Assembly (NCBI GenBank): GCA_964486935.1
Contig: CAZAPG010000012.1
Location: 1-64,000 of the forward strand
Reading direction: 5' to 3'
DNA: 64,000 nucleotides
DNA from: CAZAPG01 sp964486935
GTDB lineage: Bacteria > Chloroflexota > Anaerolineae > 4572-78 > J111
The notes beneath the pieces were generated by a model, which was given only the letters and a program-made list of their open reading frames with translations, had not been told where the DNA came from and did no database searches. Every line of letters starts with the position of its first letter. Within the stretch, counting starts at the first letter, position 1. Shown one piece after another: positions 16,417 to 25,824 of the stretch. The translations under genes were made by a program, and so were the position numbers.

Positions 16417-17216
16417 CTATTTTCCCCTTGCGTTGTAATTTGGGTTGGCTGGGCTTGCCCCAAATAGGCGTTGATAACCTGGGGGTTGGTTTTGATGGCG
16501 TCGGGCGGGCCTTGGGCAATTTTGACGCCAAAATCCAGCACAACTATCCGGTCGGCAATATCCATTACCAGCCCCATATCATGCTCAACCAGCACAATTG
16601 TAATTTTTTGCAGTTCGTGAATATCTAAAATAAAGCGGGCAATATCTTCTTTTTCTTCCTGGTTCATGCCGGTCATTGGTTCATCCAGCAGCAGCAGGCG
16701 AGGTTCCAGGGCCAGCGCCCGGCCCAATTCTACCCGCTTGCGCAGGCCGTGCGGCAGCGCGCCAACCACCGCTTTGCGAATATGCTGGATTTCAAGAAAG
16801 TCGATAATCCGCTCGACATGCTCACGGTGGGCCAGCTCTTCGCGCAGGGTTGGCCCCCAGTAAAGCATATTTTGCCACATATTTGAGCGCATATGAATGT
16901 GCCGGGCGGCCATAATATTATCGAGCACGCTGAGGCCGGTATACAGGGCCAGATTTTGAAAGGTGCGGGCAATACCCAAACCGGCAATTTTGTGGGCCGG
17001 GGTGGTTGTAATTTGATGCCCTTCAAACTGAATAGCGCCGGTGTTGGGCCGGTAAAAGCCGGAAATGCAGTTGAGTATAGATGTTTTGCCGGCCCCGTTA
17101 GGGCCAATTAATGCAAAAATTTCACCGCGCAGAATGTTGAAACTAACATCGGTTAGCGCCCGCGTGCCGCCAAAAGTGAGCGAAACGTTGTGCGCCGCCA
17201 GGTGAACATCAGTCAT
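16413..17216 (-). CDS. livG: ABC transporter ATP-binding protein, LivG type
   Basis: A 267-residue ATPase with Walker A GPNGAGKTS near 38-46, the Q-loop in GIARTFQNLALY, signature-like PHGLRKRVELGRALA and Walker B LLLLDEPMTGM. The MWQNMLYW insertion and IVLVEHDMGLVMDIADRI are characteristic of the branched-chain amino acid family (LivG). The signature is HGLRKR rather than LSxGxQ, as in many LivG proteins. No permease, LivF or binding protein is near, and its stop overlaps the NuoEF start, so it is a displaced transporter part co-transcribed with redox genes. Family call sure, substrate not. Confidence 0.85.
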   Translation of the reverse strand: MTDVHLAAHNVSLTFGGTRALTDVSFNILRGEIFALIGPNGAGKTSILNCISGFYRPNTGAIQFEGHQITTTPAHKIAGLGIARTFQNLALYTGLSVLDNIMAARHIHMRSNMWQNMLYWGPTLREELAHREHVERIIDFLEIQHIRKAVVGALPHGLRKRVELGRALALEPRLLLLDEPMTGMNQEEKEDIARFILDIHELQKITIVLVEHDMGLVMDIADRIVVLDFGVKIAQGPPDAIKTNPQVINAYLGQAQPTQITTQGENR

Positions 17217-17830
17217 CGAGGGGGCAACTCCATCGAGCCGAAAAACGCCAGACGTCTGGACAAATTATTATCAATCTTGCTCTGATTGTTTGAGGCGGGG
17301 AAATCAAACTCATACAGGCAATATTTACGCGATTATTTTGTCAGGTGGGTACAGGCATTTAAATAGAGGCAATATAATTTAGAGAAATTCATCCATCCCG
17401 ATGGCTGCTATTCTAAAAGATGACAGGTGGTTTGTCAAAACCTTATGGCCGGGCGGGCAAACTGATACCCCAAAAGTAATGGGAGAACGTTTGAAAAATC
17501 TACGCCAACTTGCTAAAATATCTGTAATCTATCTACGTATCATGGACCGACCTTTCCAAAGTCCTCCAAATCTCCCAGCACTCGAGTTTGTGTCGATGGA
17601 TGACAGACACAATGGCGTGGACGTCAAAATGGTATATTAGCCAGGCCCGACACACGTTTCGAGTTTCTCCACGGGATAACCCTGCCACGAACACATCCTG
17701 AAAATCATGACCGCCCTGGCCATATCGCTTAGAGTTGGGGAAAAGTAAATGGGCATCATAGAGTAACAAATGCCTGGCAAATTAACAAGAAGATATGATG
17801 GTTCTGGCTCATAATCATTAGGAGGTGAAA
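17217..17830. other. Intergenic region between divergent operons
   Basis: The 614 bp between the leftward livG operon and the rightward prkA operon have no gene I can support. Short open frames at 17401-17640 and 17533-17769 overlap on opposite strands, lack ribosome sites and match nothing. A TATAAT word at 17373-17378 has no -35 element at a usable distance. Promoters of both operons must lie here. Confidence 0.5.
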
Positions 17831-19939
17831 ATGAGCGTGCAAGATGGAGCATCTTTATTGCAAATGGTCGCGCAAATGCAAGACCAAAAGCAATTTCAAC
17901 AGCTCAACTGGAGCGGAACGTTTCAAGAATATTTGGATATTGTTGCCAAAAATCCACGGGTGGCCCGCAACGCCTTTCAGCGTATTTATGATATGATTAT
18001 GGAATACGGCACCGAGGAGTTTATCGATGCCAAAAAACGGTTAATCCGCTACAAATTCTTTAGCGATGCCAGCTTTGACCCCGAAGACGCCATCTTCGGG
18101 TCGGAAATCTCTTTGATGAAGCTGGTCAATTTCTTTAAGGCTGCGGCCAAAGGGTACGGCACCGAAAAGCGGGTGTTGCTGCTGCACGGCCCGGTTGGTT
18201 CGGCCAAAAGCACCGTAGTTCGCCGGCTCAAAAGAGGGCTGGAGCTTTACAGCCGCACCGAAAGCGGCGCGCTGTACACTTTTGACTGGTATTTGGGCGA
18301 ACTGAACGACGACAACAAACTTCCCCCGTATCCGGCCAATCCAAAAGCTGTTAAAGATGGCATCGAGAGCGATTGGGTTCCCTCACCCATGAACGAGGAA
18401 CCGCTGCTGCTGGTTCCGGTTGAAGCCCGCGAGGAATTTCTCAACCGCTTTAATAAGAGCCGCCCCAAAGAAGAACATATTCACATTAAAGGCGACCTGT
18501 GCCCGCCGTCTCGTTATTATTACCGGGAGTTGATGCAACGCTACGATGGCGACTGGGCCAAGATGATTCGCCACGTGCGGGTGCGGCGGCTTATCTTCAG
18601 CGAGCAAGACCGGGTTGGCATTGGCACTTTTCAGCCCAAAGATGAAAAGAACCAGGATTCCACCGAACTGACCGGCGACATCAACTACCGCAAAATTGCC
18701 ATTTACGGCAGCGATAGCGACCCCCGCGCCTTTAACTTTGACGGCGAGTTCAACATTGCCAACCGGGGCATCATCGAGTTTATCGAGATGCTCAAGCTGG
18801 ATGTCGCCTTTTTATATGATTTATTGGGCGCCAGCCAGGAGCATAAAATCAAATCCAAAAAGTTTGCCCAAACCCACATCGACGAAGTGATTATTGGCCA
18901 TACCAACGAGCCGGAGTATCGCCGCCTGGAAGACAACGAGTTTATGGAGGCGCTGAAAGACCGCACCGTGCGCATCGACGTGCCTTACATCACCAAACTT
19001 AAAGATGAAATAAAAATTTACGAGCGCGACTTCAACCACAAAAAAGTGCCGGTTCACATTGCGCCCCACACCCTGGAGATGGCCGCTATGTGGGCCGTGT
19101 TGAGCCGGTTGGAAGAACCCAAAAAAGCCAACCTGACCCAACTGCAAAAGCTGAAGCTGTACGATGGCAAGCTGCTGCCCGGCTTTACCGAAGACAACGT
19201 GAAAGAGTTGCGTAAAGAGGCCCGCCGCGAGGGGATGGAGGGTATCAGTCCCCGCTATGTGCAGGATAAAATCAGCAACGCGCTGGTTAATTACCAGGAA
19301 GACAATTACATAAATCCCTTTATGGTCATGAACGAGCTGGAGTCGGGTCTGAAAAATCATCCGCTTATCACCAACGAGGAGGACCGCAAACGGTATCGAG
19401 AACTGTTGAGCCTGGTAAAAGAGGAGTACACCGAAATTGTTAAAAACGAGGTTCAGCGGGCCATCAGCGCCGATGAGGAAGCCATCAAGCGGCTGTGCGC
19501 CAACTACATTGACAACGTTAAGGCTTATACCCAACACGAAAAGGTCATCAATAAATTTACCGGGCAAACCGAAGAGCCGGATGAACGGCTGATGCGCAGC
19601 ATCGAGAAGAAAATCGACATCCCCGAAAGCCGCAAAGATGATTTCCGCCGCGAAATTATGAACTACATCGGCGCGCTGGCCATCGAAGGGAAAACCTTTG
19701 ATTACACCACCAACCAGCGGTTGCACAAAGCTCTGGAACTAAAGCTGTTTGAAGACCAAAAAGATAGCATCAAACTTAGCACCCTGGTTAGCCAGGTCAT
19801 TGATAAAGATACCCAGGAAAAAATCGACGTGGTCAAATCTCGTCTCATCAAGAATTTTGGCTACAACGAGCAAAGCGCCACCGATGTGCTCAATTATGTA
19901 GCCAGCATTTTTGCCCGCGGCGATACGGAGGAGAGGTAA
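17831..19939 (+). CDS. prkA: PrkA-family serine protein kinase
   Basis: A 702-residue protein of the PrkA/YeaG family. The AAA-type N-terminal region has the P-loop LLLHGPVGSAKST near 116-128, and the family-typical YTFDWYLGEL and PMNEEPLLLVP follow. The C-terminal half covers the PrkA kinase-like region. In E. coli and Bacillus, YeaG/PrkA acts in stress and stationary-phase or sporulation control together with YeaH/YhbH and SpoVR-type proteins. The start is ATG 17831 behind GGAGG (17821-17825); the upstream GTG at 17825 lies inside that ribosome site. It is the first gene of a conserved trio. Confidence 0.95.
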   Translation: MSVQDGASLLQMVAQMQDQKQFQQLNWSGTFQEYLDIVAKNPRVARNAFQRIYDMIMEYGTEEFIDAKKRLIRYKFFSDASFDPEDAIFGSEISLMKLVNFFKAAAKGYGTEKRVLLLHGPVGSAKSTVVRRLKRGLELYSRTESGALYTFDWYLGELNDDNKLPPYPANPKAVKDGIESDWVPSPMNEEPLLLVPVEAREEFLNRFNKSRPKEEHIHIKGDLCPPSRYYYRELMQRYDGDWAKMIRHVRVRRLIFSEQDRVGIGTFQPKDEKNQDSTELTGDINYRKIAIYGSDSDPRAFNFDGEFNIANRGIIEFIEMLKLDVAFLYDLLGASQEHKIKSKKFAQTHIDEVIIGHTNEPEYRRLEDNEFMEALKDRTVRIDVPYITKLKDEIKIYERDFNHKKVPVHIAPHTLEMAAMWAVLSRLEEPKKANLTQLQKLKLYDGKLLPGFTEDNVKELRKEARREGMEGISPRYVQDKISNALVNYQEDNYINPFMVMNELESGLKNHPLITNEEDRKRYRELLSLVKEEYTEIVKNEVQRAISADEEAIKRLCANYIDNVKAYTQHEKVINKFTGQTEEPDERLMRSIEKKIDIPESRKDDFRREIMNYIGALAIEGKTFDYTTNQRLHKALELKLFEDQKDSIKLSTLVSQVIDKDTQEKIDVVKSRLIKNFGYNEQSATDVLNYVASIFARGDTEER

Positions 19940-19951
19940 TTCAGGTAAAAA

Positions 19952-19993
19952 GTAATTAGTAATTGGATTTGTCCTGTTCCAATTACTAATTAC
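19952..19993 (+). repeat. Hairpin-forming AT-rich inverted repeat between prkA and yhbH
   Basis: A perfect 16-bp inverted repeat: GTAATTAGTAATTGGA (19952-19967) and its complement at 19978-19993, with a 10-base spacer. The second arm carries an extra TAATTAC unit. It starts 12 bases after the prkA stop and ends 22 bases before yhbH. A related AT-rich string recurs at 59591-59608, so it may be a dispersed element. Confidence 0.7.
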
Positions 19994-20015
19994 TAATTAC
20001 CAGCAACCAAACCCT

Positions 20016-21122
20016 ATGCAACGAATAGAAAGAGACCTTAACCGTTTTCGCAAAATTGTTCGAGGCCAAATAAAAAAGAACCTGCGCAAATACATGTCGC
20101 AAGGCGAGATGATTGGGCGGCAGGGGCGCCGGCTGGTCAGCATCCCCCTGCCCCAAATCGACATTCCCCGCTTTCGGTACGGGGCCAAACAATCTGGCGG
20201 CGTTGGCCAGGGCGATGGCGACGTGGGCGACCCTATTGCCCAGGGCGACCCGCAGGCAGGCCAGGGCCAGGCCGGCAGCGACCCCGGCGAGCATATTGTA
20301 GAAGTTGATATATCGCTGGAGGAGCTGGCCCAAATTTTGGGCGAAGAGTTGCAACTGCCCCGTATTGAACCCAAAGGCAGCAAAAAAAATATTGTCAGCG
20401 AAAAAGTAAAGTACAACCGGATTCGCCGGGTTGGGCCGGATAGCCTGCGCCACTTCAAACGCACCTACCGCGAGGCGCTGCGCCGGCAAATTAGCAGCGG
20501 CACCTACAACTTCAAGAACCCGGTTATTGTGCCCATTCACGACGACATTCGCTATCGCTCCTGGTCAGAAAACCCTGTGCCAGAAAGCAACGCCATTATT
20601 ATTTATATGATGGACGTTTCCGGCTCGATGGGCACGGAGCAAAAACAGCTCGTCCGCAACACGGCTTTTTGGATTGAAACCTGGCTGCGCAGCCAGTACA
20701 AGCAAATAGAAATTTGCTACATTGTGCATGATGCCGCCGCCAAGGTTGTCGAAAAAGATATTTTCTACCGCCTGCGCGAAGGCGGCGGTACCCGCATCAG
20801 CAGCGCCTACAAGCTGTGCAACCGGGTTATCGACGAGCGTTACCCCCCCTCTGAGTGGAATATTTACCCCTTCCATTTTAGCGATGGCGACAACTGGGGC
20901 GACGGCGATACTGAAACCTGCGTAGAGTTACTGCGTAACGAGTTGCTCCAAAAAAGCAACCTGTTTTGTTATGGGCAGGTGCGCAGCCTGTACGGTTCCG
21001 GCAATTTTCTGCACGAGCTTCGCAAGCATTTTAGCGATGATGAACGAATGGCAACCAGCGAAATTGCCAACCCCGATGAAATCTACGACGCCATTAAAGC
21101 CTTTTTGGGCAAGGGCAGGTAA
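20016..21122 (+). CDS. yhbH: YhbH/YeaH family VWA protein (DUF444)
   Basis: A 368-residue DUF444 protein. Residues 1-120 are basic then Gly/Gln-rich. A von Willebrand A domain follows with the MIDAS motif MMDVSGSMG near 196-204 and GGTRISSAY near 255-263. YeaH-type proteins are invariably encoded with the PrkA/YeaG kinase, and in Bacillus YhbH is a sporulation protein. ATG 20016 is placed by family alignment (MQRIERDLNRFRKI); the ribosome site is weak, and the gene may be translated with the hairpin upstream folding its leader. It is followed 6 bases later by spoVR. Confidence 0.92.
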   Translation: MQRIERDLNRFRKIVRGQIKKNLRKYMSQGEMIGRQGRRLVSIPLPQIDIPRFRYGAKQSGGVGQGDGDVGDPIAQGDPQAGQGQAGSDPGEHIVEVDISLEELAQILGEELQLPRIEPKGSKKNIVSEKVKYNRIRRVGPDSLRHFKRTYREALRRQISSGTYNFKNPVIVPIHDDIRYRSWSENPVPESNAIIIYMMDVSGSMGTEQKQLVRNTAFWIETWLRSQYKQIEICYIVHDAAAKVVEKDIFYRLREGGGTRISSAYKLCNRVIDERYPPSEWNIYPFHFSDGDNWGDGDTETCVELLRNELLQKSNLFCYGQVRSLYGSGNFLHELRKHFSDDERMATSEIANPDEIYDAIKAFLGKGR

Positions 21123-21128
21123 CAGGCA

Positions 21129-22625
21129 ATGAAACAAACCAAACTCCCCCCCGACCTGCAAGCCGCCTGGGAAGAAATTGAAGGGCACGCCAAAACTTTT
21201 GGGCTGGATTTTTACCCCATCATCTTTGAAGTGCTGGATTACGAAACCCTGTACGCCATTGCCGCCCAGGGCGGCTTTCCTATCCGCTACCCGCACTGGC
21301 GCTTTGGCATGGAGTACAACCAACTTAGCAAAGGGTACGCCTATGGCCTCAGCGTAATTTACGAGATGGTCATCAACACCGACCCCTCGTATGCCTACCT
21401 GCTTGAAGGCAACGAAATGGTGACTCAAAAAATGGTGATGGCCCACGTAGCGGCTCACGTTGATTTTTTCAAAAACAATATGTGGTTTGCCCATACCAAC
21501 CGCAAAATGCTCGATGAAATGGCCAACCACGCCAGCCGCGTTCAGCGCCTGATTAATCGCTATGGGTTGGAAACTATTGAAGATTTTATCGACACCTGCC
21601 TTTCGCTGGATAATTTAATTGACTATCACGCCCCCTACATTAAACGCCCCGAAGCCAAAACCGAGCCATCGCTGGTAGAAGGCGAAGCAGAACCCCAAAC
21701 CGTAACCGGCCTGAAAGTTGAACGCGATTATATGCGCGATTACATCAATCCGCCGGAATTTTTAGAACAGCAGCGCCAAAAAATTATCGAAGAGCAGCAA
21801 AAGGCCCGTCAATTTCCAGAAAATCCGCAAAAAGACGTGCTGCTGTTTCTGTTGAATTACGCCCCGCTGGAACGCTGGCAGCACACCATTCTGGAAATTG
21901 TTCGCGATGAAGCCTACTACTACGCCCCGCAGGGCATGACCAAAATCATGAACGAAGGCTGGGCGTCGTACTGGCACAGCAAAATAATGACGGAAAAAGC
22001 TTTAACCGATGCCGAGGTGATTAGCTTTGCCGACCACCACGCCGGGGTTGTCTCTACCAGCCCGGGGCGGCTGAATCCCTACAAACTGGGGCTGGAACTG
22101 CTGCGCAATATTGAAGAGCGCTGGAACAAGGGCAAATTTGGCAAAGAGTACGATGAGTGCGATGACATTCAGGCCAAACGCAACTGGGACCAAAAACTGG
22201 GGCTGGGCCGTCAAAAACTGTTTGAAGTGCGCCAGCTTTATAACGATGTTACCTTCATTGACGAATTTCTAACGCCCGAATTTGTAGAGCAACAAAAACT
22301 GTTTAGCTTTGATTACAACACCTACAACAATATGTATGAAATCTCCTCGCGAGAGTTTCAAAATATCAAGGAGAAATTGCTCTTTCAGCTAACCAATTTT
22401 GGACAGCCCTACATTTGTGTAGAAGATGGCAACTATAAAAACAGGGGCGAACTTTACCTGAAACATCGCCATGAGGGTATCGACCTGAAGGTGGATTACG
22501 CCAACGATACGATGCACAACCTTCACCACATCTGGACTCGCCCCATTCACCTTGAAACCGTGGTTGATGAGACCCCCTGTTTGTTTTCTTTTGACGGCAA
22601 GGAATTTAAAAAGCAAAAGATTTGA
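21129..22625 (+). CDS. spoVR: SpoVR family protein
   Basis: A 498-residue SpoVR/YcgB protein with the family pattern: YPHWRFGMEYNQLSKGYAYG near 56-75, YEMVINTDPSYAYLLEGN near 78-95, AHVAAHVDFFKNN near 102-114 and MTKIMNEGWASYWHSKIM near 271-288. In Bacillus it is needed for spore cortex formation, and in non-sporulators it accompanies PrkA and YhbH. No spore genes are seen here, so a general stress or stationary-phase role is more likely. Biochemical activity is unknown. Last certain member of the trio; a fourth gene follows 54 bases on. Confidence 0.93.
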   Translation: MKQTKLPPDLQAAWEEIEGHAKTFGLDFYPIIFEVLDYETLYAIAAQGGFPIRYPHWRFGMEYNQLSKGYAYGLSVIYEMVINTDPSYAYLLEGNEMVTQKMVMAHVAAHVDFFKNNMWFAHTNRKMLDEMANHASRVQRLINRYGLETIEDFIDTCLSLDNLIDYHAPYIKRPEAKTEPSLVEGEAEPQTVTGLKVERDYMRDYINPPEFLEQQRQKIIEEQQKARQFPENPQKDVLLFLLNYAPLERWQHTILEIVRDEAYYYAPQGMTKIMNEGWASYWHSKIMTEKALTDAEVISFADHHAGVVSTSPGRLNPYKLGLELLRNIEERWNKGKFGKEYDECDDIQAKRNWDQKLGLGRQKLFEVRQLYNDVTFIDEFLTPEFVEQQKLFSFDYNTYNNMYEISSREFQNIKEKLLFQLTNFGQPYICVEDGNYKNRGELYLKHRHEGIDLKVDYANDTMHNLHHIWTRPIHLETVVDETPCLFSFDGKEFKKQKI

Positions 22626-22679
22626 GCGAGCCTGCCGGCTACCCAAACCTGATGACTGTATTTACAAGGAGGTAAAGAG

Positions 22680-23195
22680 ATGAACTTAAAACAACAGGTC
22701 ATTGCCCAACTTGAGAAATTGGCGGTTAACGGGCCAAAAAGCGTTGATGCCGTGGCCCAAGAAAAGGGCTACATCATTGGCATTGCGGCCAATAACCAGG
22801 GCGTCGCCGCCTCTTTGAGCCTGCTGGATTATGACCGCTACAGCGCGGCGCTGCAATCATTAGAGGTTATCAACAAAAACCTGTCTATTGAGCAGGAACA
22901 GGCGCAGCATTATTTACAACAGGTGGCCGCTCAAATTTCGCAACAATTAACCTATCTTGAAGAGCCGCTGGCTCTGCTGGAGTTAAGCGCCATTGATAAT
23001 GTGGCCCAGCTTCGCAGCAGCCCGCCTGCGCATACCGCCGAAAAATCAATTTATTGGGAGGTATCGGTGCAGGTTAACCCTTACCCCCGCGCCCGGTTGA
23101 CCCGTTACCAGTGGGTTGCCAACCGCCACGAGCGCGTGGTTGTCACCTATCCGGCTACATTTGCCACCCTGGGCCGCCTGGCTGAAGATTTAGCC
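22680..23195 (+). CDS. Unknown protein downstream of spoVR, partial at gap
   Basis: At least 172 residues; the 3' end is lost in the N gap. ATG 22680 follows a strong AAGGAGGT. The start is MNLKQQVIAQLEKLAVNG, then a region rich in Gln, Ala and Leu, without signal peptide or membrane helix. Near residue 120 it carries IYWEVSVQVNPYPRARLTRYQW. I recognise no family. Spacing, strand and the strong ribosome site make it a fourth member of the prkA-yhbH-spoVR operon. Confidence 0.7.
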
Positions 23196-23295
23196 NNNNN
23201 NNNNNNNNNNNNNNNNNNNNNNNNNNNNNNNNNNNNNNNNNNNNNNNNNNNNNNNNNNNNNNNNNNNNNNNNNNNNNNNNNNNNNNNNNNNNNNN
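23196..23295. other. Assembly gap of 100 N
   Basis: Exactly 100 N, the usual placeholder for a scaffold join of unknown length. Two convergent genes, one from each side, are truncated by it, so at least both 3' ends are missing. Confidence 0.99.
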
Positions 23296-25106
23296 TTGGG
23301 CCGAATTAACAGCTCGTAATCAATCTCCTGCGGCGAGTCGTTTCTAACGCGAATAAAATAGACGGTATTGGACACAAAATGGCCGTCCCATTGCCAGGTG
23401 TGGGAATTGTTGATTTCGCTGTATTCGGTAAAGCTGCCGGCGCCCAGCGGTTTCATTTTGTCGCCATCGCCCCGCTGCCAGATGGCTTGCTCCTGGTAGG
23501 GGTAGATTTCAACATTTACGTAGTGGGCCACCGTGCCCGGCTTGTGGGTAAGTTCCAGGCCGTAGGGCAAAAAGTCAAAGCTGTTGGGGGCCGTGTTGGG
23601 GGTGTGGTAACTAAACCAGATATCTTCTCCGGCGGCCAGTTTGCCCTGGGTGAGTCCTTTTTGGGCAACCAGCGGCGCGCCGATATCTTTGCCGGTGGGG
23701 GTGGTATCGCCGCCGGCAATCAGGCTGGCTACCTTGGTGTAGACTCCGTTGGGGTTGTCCCACTCGATATTGATGATGTCATCGGGGTACAGGTAGTAGT
23801 CAACCCATTTGTTGGTATCGTTGGTAATTTTGATGAAATACTGGTCGCCATCTACCACGGTGCCGTGCCACAGCCGCTCGCCGGTAATGTAGTCGTTATC
23901 TCTGGATATCCAGGAGCCGACTCCAAAATGCTCCATATCTTGCGGCGTGCCGCGGTCCCAAATCTGGTACTGGCTGCCAGTAAATAGCTCAAAGGTGACA
24001 TGCCGGGCCAGGTTGGGTTCGCCCGGCGTAAAAAAGAGAGTCAGCGAGAAGTTTTCAATCAACTTATCGTCAACTTTGCCGGGGGTAAAGGTGTACCACT
24101 GTTCGGTTTTGGGACCCATCCGCCCGACGTTGGGGCCGTACAGCAGCTTGACCGGGTTGTTGGGGTAAATGTTATCGCCTTTGAGGGTGTCGGGCGCAAC
24201 GGGTTGCTCCGGCGCTGCCGGTTCCTCTACCATCACTTCCGGTTCGGGTTCGTCATTATCGCCGGCATCGGCGACGGCGGCGGGCTGGGGATTGGGGTCA
24301 ACCGGCACAGCCGCCGGCTGCGCCGGGCCGCCATTGCCCGGCAGCCAGCCCAGCATTGCCGCCGACATAAGCCAGGCCGCGGCCTCTTGCGGCGGCAGCC
24401 CGTTAATGGCCTGCGCTGCCAGCAGCCAACTGGTTGAGTTTGGGGAGCCGTCGGTAATATCTACCGGCAGGCTGGCGGCTACAGAGGGCGCGGTTTCGAC
24501 GGCGTCGGGCGCAACCACCTCACCCGGCACACTCACCGAGGCCGGGATAACGCTGGAGGGGTGGGTTACATTGGTTTGAGCGTCGAAAAAGGCTTCAAAG
24601 CCGGTATTCTTTTGCCCCAAAGCCGTTAGCCTGAATTGCACCGGGCTGGGCGACAGATTGAAAATACGAACGTAATAAACCTCGTTGGGGGCAACGGGGC
24701 CGGCCCACAGGCGTTCGCCGGTGTTGGCGTTAAAATCAGTGCTGGCGGGCGTGCCCAGCCCCAGGCTGTCAACCGGGCCGCTGCTATCTTTAAGCCAGGC
24801 TTCTACCTGGTTAAAGGTAAACACCTGAAAATTGACTCGATTGGCGGCGGCAATGCCTTCGGCTTCAAAATTGAGACTGAGAATAATGGCGTTGTAAGCC
24901 GAGTCGCCCAAATCAATGCGGCTGTAGGCGTACCAGTGCTCCTGGCCAGGGTTAAGGCTGCCGGTATTCAAGCCGCTCACCAGCAAATCGGCGGCGTAGG
25001 GGCTACCCCCCACGCCCTGAAAGGCCCTGGTGGGAACGGTTGTCAGAATGAGCAGCCCAACCGCCAGCGCCGTAACAATTATTGTCAGCTTTTTATTTAA
25101 CTTCAT
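23296..25106 (-). CDS. Secreted repeat-domain protein, C-terminus lost at gap
   Basis: 603 residues are visible. A signal peptide runs from MKLNKKLTIIVTALAVGLL to about PTRA (residues 1-28). Three related beta-rich domains follow, each with a G-x-x-x-WYxY/WYTF/WFSY opening, an ERLWAG/ERLWHG or WQWDGH block and a YYVRIFN/YFIKITN/YFIRVRN strand (roughly 45-165, 325-445 and 470-603). This looks like pre-peptidase C-terminal-type domains. An acidic Pro/Ala/Val/Glu linker lies at about 190-310. There is no catalytic motif in the visible part. It probably acts at the cell surface. Confidence 0.75.
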
Positions 25107-25151
25107 TCTTACGAAACTTCCTTCCTTCAGGTTAGGCCATTACACACAAAT

Positions 25152-25237
25152 AGGGGCATATAGCCCCTGGTTCACCGAAATTTGGCGGTGATGGTAAACG
25201 GCGCGCAGGCTGCTATTGTGTCCCCAATAAGCCTGCG
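25152..25237 (-). promoter_or_regulatory. Two hairpins in the leader of the secreted-protein gene
   Basis: The predicted 5' leader (about 140 bases) contains CGCAGGCT / AGCCTGCG (25204-25211 with 25230-25237) with an inner TATTG/CAATA pair, and AGGGGC / GCCCCT (25152-25157 with 25163-25168). Neither is followed by a T run. They could stabilise or regulate the message; no known riboswitch class is recognised. Confidence 0.45.
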
Positions 25238-25250
25238 TTGATGGCCGGTT

Positions 25251-25279
25251 ATGGTAACACATTTCAAAAAGTGCGTCAA
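25251..25279 (-). promoter_or_regulatory. Sigma-70-type promoter of the secreted-protein gene
   Basis: On the minus strand TTGACG (25274-25279) is 17 bases from TACCAT (25251-25256). This matches five of six -35 and four of six -10 consensus bases. It lies just after the YfcE-like stop, which explains independent expression. Confidence 0.55.
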
Positions 25280-25293
25280 TTTTGAAACAGCGG

Positions 25294-25788
25294 CTACAAC
25301 GTAATAATTTCTGCCGAGTTGGCGGCGGTGTCGTAAATGGCACAGGTGGCCCGGCCCTGCCAGCCCAAAATTTCGCCGGGGTTCAGCCACAGACACTCTC
25401 CAAACCGTTCTTCGCTTTGCTGGTGGGTGTGGCCGGAAAACACGGCCTGATAATCGCCGGTGCGAGCCAGGGCTTTGGCGTAAAACGGGTAATGGGTAAC
25501 GGCCACCTTCGCGCCGTCAAAGTCCAGTTCGGCATATTCGCCGTGCAGGTTGAGGTTGGGAAACTGGTTTTTGGCTACGTTAGAAATGGCAAAGCGGTCG
25601 CCATCGCCGTTGCCAAACACTACGTGGATATCGCCCTCAAATTCATCGGCCATAACCCGCGAGGGTATGGGCGAGCAGAAATCGCCGCAAAAAATAAGGG
25701 CAGCCACGCCACGCTCTTTAAACACCAGCAGCGCCCGGCGCAGGTTTTCAAGGTTATCATGCACATCGGAAAATATGCCAATTAACAT
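25294..25788 (-). CDS. YfcE-like metallophosphoesterase
   Basis: A 164-residue calcineurin-like phosphoesterase of the YfcE/MJ0936 type. The metal and catalytic motifs are FSDVHDN near 6-12, FCGDFCS near 33-39, FGNGDGD near 58-64 (GNxD in place of GNHD), VTHYPF near 96-101 and SGHTHQQ near 117-123. The family cleaves phosphodiesters with Mn2+ or Ni2+ in vitro; the cellular substrate is unknown. ATG 25788 is preceded by AAAGGAGA. It is a single-gene unit divergent from the large metallophosphoesterase gene. Confidence 0.88.
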   Translation of the reverse strand: MLIGIFSDVHDNLENLRRALLVFKERGVAALIFCGDFCSPIPSRVMADEFEGDIHVVFGNGDGDRFAISNVAKNQFPNLNLHGEYAELDFDGAKVAVTHYPFYAKALARTGDYQAVFSGHTHQQSEERFGECLWLNPGEILGWQGRATCAIYDTAANSAEIITL

Positions 25789-25824
25789 TATGGGTCTCCT
25801 TTAAATCCTCAGATAATATACTTA

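Noticed and set aside
17373..17378. TATAAT as the prkA promoter -10 box
   Set aside because: The only -35-like word (TTGTCA at 17338-17343) is 29 bases away, far too distant.
17401..17769. Two overlapping short frames on opposite strands
   Set aside because: No ribosome site, no homology by eye, and mutual overlap.
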